Source: an uncultured Clostridia bacterium (lineage in GTDB: Bacteria; Bacillota; Clostridia; UBA1381). Taken from it: 15,086 nt of DNA. Under the pieces are notes generated by a model. That model was not told the origin of the DNA and made no database searches. It was given only the letters and a program-made list of their open reading frames with translations. The position numbers were made by a program, and so were the translations under genes. This document shows, one piece after another, positions 13,669-15,086 of the stretch; positions within the stretch are counted from its first letter, which is position 1; each line of letters begins with the position of its first letter. The DNA lies in assembly GCA_934463455.1 (NCBI GenBank), contig CAKSJU010000049.1, positions 1 to 15,086 of the forward strand, given 5' to 3'.

Positions 13669-15086
13669 ATGAATAGTAATATTAAAAAAAGATTATTTTC
13701 CGCTGCGGCAGCGTTTGTGATATTTACTCAGTGTGTATTTGCAGCACCTTCACCGTCTCCGTCACCGTCGGTATCGCCGTCGCCGTCGCCGTCACCGGCA
13801 TCGGCATCAGCTCCGTCAGCTTCGGCAAAGCCTAAAGCGGAAGAGCCCGGTAATTCGGAACAGGACAATAAAAAAGAAGAGTTTCCCGAGCCGCATTGTG
13901 AAGCAGCCATATTGACGGACAGAAAAACAGGAGAGGTTTTGTACTCAAAAAACAAGGACGAAAAAATGTATCCTGCCAGTACAACAAAAATTATGACTGC
14001 GATACTGGCTCTTGAAAAAGGAAACTTAGCCGACAATGTTACGGTTACGCAAGAGGCAATATCAACGATTACAAATCAACACTCCCACATGGGATTGAAA
14101 GCGGGTGAAACTTTTACTCTCGAACAATTGCTGTACGGTCTGCTTGTTTATTCGGCAAATGACGCAGCTAATGTTATCGGCGAACATATAGCGGGGAGCA
14201 TAGACGCATTTGTTGCCATGATGAATGATAAGGCGGGGGAATTGGGACTTAGCGGAACTCATTATGTGAATACACACGGGTTTCATGACGATAATCATTA
14301 TACAACCGCACAGGATTTGGCGACGCTTACAAGATATGCCATGCAAAACGATAAATTTTGTGAAATAGTAAAAACAGGTCTTTACCGAATACCGGCAAAT
14401 GATATATATACGCAGGAACGTGTACTTTCGTCAACCAATCATTTAATAAGCAGATACAGAAACACAAAATATTTTTATAAGTATGCAGTAGGTGTAAAAA
14501 CCGGGCATACGGATGAAGCGGGAAGCTGTTTGGTTTCAGCTGCGACAAAGAAGGATGCCGAGCTTATCGCCGTAGTCCTTAAAGCCGACCCGTCAACCGA
14601 CGGAACTCTTTATGCCTTTGCGGATTCGGCAAAAATGTTTGAATATGTTTTTAATAACTACAAATATTGTAAAATTGCCTCCGAGGGAGAGGTTGTTTCG
14701 GATTCGGCGGTTTATGAGGCAAAGAACGGCACAAGGGTTGCTCTTTCACCGAAAGAAACAATAGAAAAGCTTTTGCCGTCCGATGTTAATACCGAAGAGA
14801 TAAATGCGGAGATTACCACAATCGAAAAAATAAAAGCACCGATTGCAAAGGGAGATATTTTGGGAAGCGTGACATATACTTATATGGGCAAGGAGCTCGG
14901 AAAAACAGACCTTGTGGCAGGAAATGCGGTCGAGAGAGACTATGTTCTTGCGGTAATTCATACAATAATAAATATTATTAAAAACCCGTTGTTTATTATT
15001 GCTGCGATTGTTTTGATTTTCCTGATTATATCTTCAAATTCAAGGCGCAAAAAGCGCAGACAAAAACGCCGCAGTAAAATGAAATA
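13669..15086 (+). CDS. dacA: D-alanyl-D-alanine carboxypeptidase, DacA-like (3' end at window edge)
   Basis: A peptidase S11 penicillin-binding protein that trims the terminal D-Ala from peptidoglycan stem peptides outside the membrane. All three active-site motifs are present: Ser104-Thr-Thr-Lys107, Ser162-Ala-Asn164 and Lys277-Thr-Gly279. A signal peptide covers about 1-25 (KKR, then a hydrophobic core, cleavage after VFA). A Ser/Pro/Ala-rich linker (about 26-50) precedes the catalytic domain (about 65-330). A PBP5_C-like beta domain follows (about 345-422). A C-terminal transmembrane helix (about 439-456) with a very basic tail replaces the usual amphipathic anchor. Frame 13669 stays open for 472 codons, and the window ends on 'TA', so a stop may be cut by the edge. 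GTG at 13666 is better spaced from GAGG and may be the true start, adding one residue. Confidence 0.94.
   Translation, partial: MNSNIKKRLFSAAAAFVIFTQCVFAAPSPSPSPSVSPSPSPSPASASAPSASAKPKAEEPGNSEQDNKKEEFPEPHCEAAILTDRKTGEVLYSKNKDEKMYPASTTKIMTAILALEKGNLADNVTVTQEAISTITNQHSHMGLKAGETFTLEQLLYGLLVYSANDAANVIGEHIAGSIDAFVAMMNDKAGELGLSGTHYVNTHGFHDDNHYTTAQDLATLTRYAMQNDKFCEIVKTGLYRIPANDIYTQERVLSSTNHLISRYRNTKYFYKYAVGVKTGHTDEAGSCLVSAATKKDAELIAVVLKADPSTDGTLYAFADSAKMFEYVFNNYKYCKIASEGEVVSDSAVYEAKNGTRVALSPKETIEKLLPSDVNTEEINAEITTIEKIKAPIAKGDILGSVTYTYMGKELGKTDLVAGNAVERDYVLAVIHTIINIIKNPLFIIAAIVLIFLIISSNSRRKKRRQKRRSKMK
13747..13824 (+). repeat. Low-complexity Ser-Pro codon repeat inside dacA
   Basis: An irregular run of TCN/CCG codons (Ser-Pro pairs, then Ser-Ala) encodes the linker between the signal peptide and the catalytic domain. 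It is in-frame coding repeat that is likely to vary in length between strains. Confidence 0.8.

Noticed and set aside
13721..13743. Lipobox in the DacA-like signal peptide (FTQC)
   Set aside because: The residues before Cys do not fit L-(A/S/T)-(G/A)-C. A standard signal peptidase I site follows (VFA).
13728..14036. Minus-strand frame encoding an Asp/Gly/Ala-rich low-complexity protein
   Set aside because: It is the antisense of the Ser-Pro codon repeat and active-site region of the DacA-like gene. It has no ribosome site and no recognisable domain.

Overview
The window looks like chromosomal core sequence from a low-GC, Gram-positive, Clostridia-type bacterium. The reasons are A+T-rich codon use, strong AGGAGG-type ribosome binding sites, consensus sigma-A promoters (TTGACA-17/18-TATAAT), the hisS-aspS pair, a divergent topoisomerase IV subunit pair, and a TagA-type glycosyltransferase next to a D-Ala-D-Ala carboxypeptidase. 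The genus cannot be named from the sequence. I see no mobile element, CRISPR array, rRNA or tRNA, and no gene-free stretch longer than 300 bases.

Layout. (1) Positions 1-2272, plus strand: the end of hisS, then aspS, then an unrecognised ~100-residue gene overlapping the end of aspS, closed by a strong bidirectional terminator. (2) 2285-2907, minus strand: greA with its own terminator and a consensus promoter. (3) 3001-4029, plus: a galactokinase-family protein that has lost the kinase motifs, convergent with (4) a FabG-like short-chain dehydrogenase (4040-4756, minus). (5) 4774-5258, plus: an ArsR/SmtB metal sensor with a complete alpha-5 zinc site. It is divergent from the dehydrogenase, and a 28-bp dyad lies over the shared promoter region. 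(6) 5248-8475, minus: an operon of OmpR-type response regulator, sensor kinase, HAD-IB phosphatase and Ap4A-hydrolase-like NUDIX protein, with gaps of 1-14 bases. (7) 8576-15086, plus: parE-like, parC-like, TagA/WecG-like glycosyltransferase and DacA-like carboxypeptidase genes, 16-19 bases apart, probably one transcript. The last gene reaches the window edge.

How it fits together. The left part serves tRNA charging and transcript elongation. The two-component operon couples an envelope-located sensor to two small phosphohydrolases. The right-hand operon joins chromosome decatenation to cell-wall synthesis and trimming.

The items most worth a second look are the degenerate galactokinase paralogue, the ArsR/dehydrogenase divergent unit with its dyad, the beta-clamp-like QLSLF tail on the ParC-like subunit, and the natural Ala at the quinolone-contact Ser position of that subunit. 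I did not find a clearly new multi-gene system.
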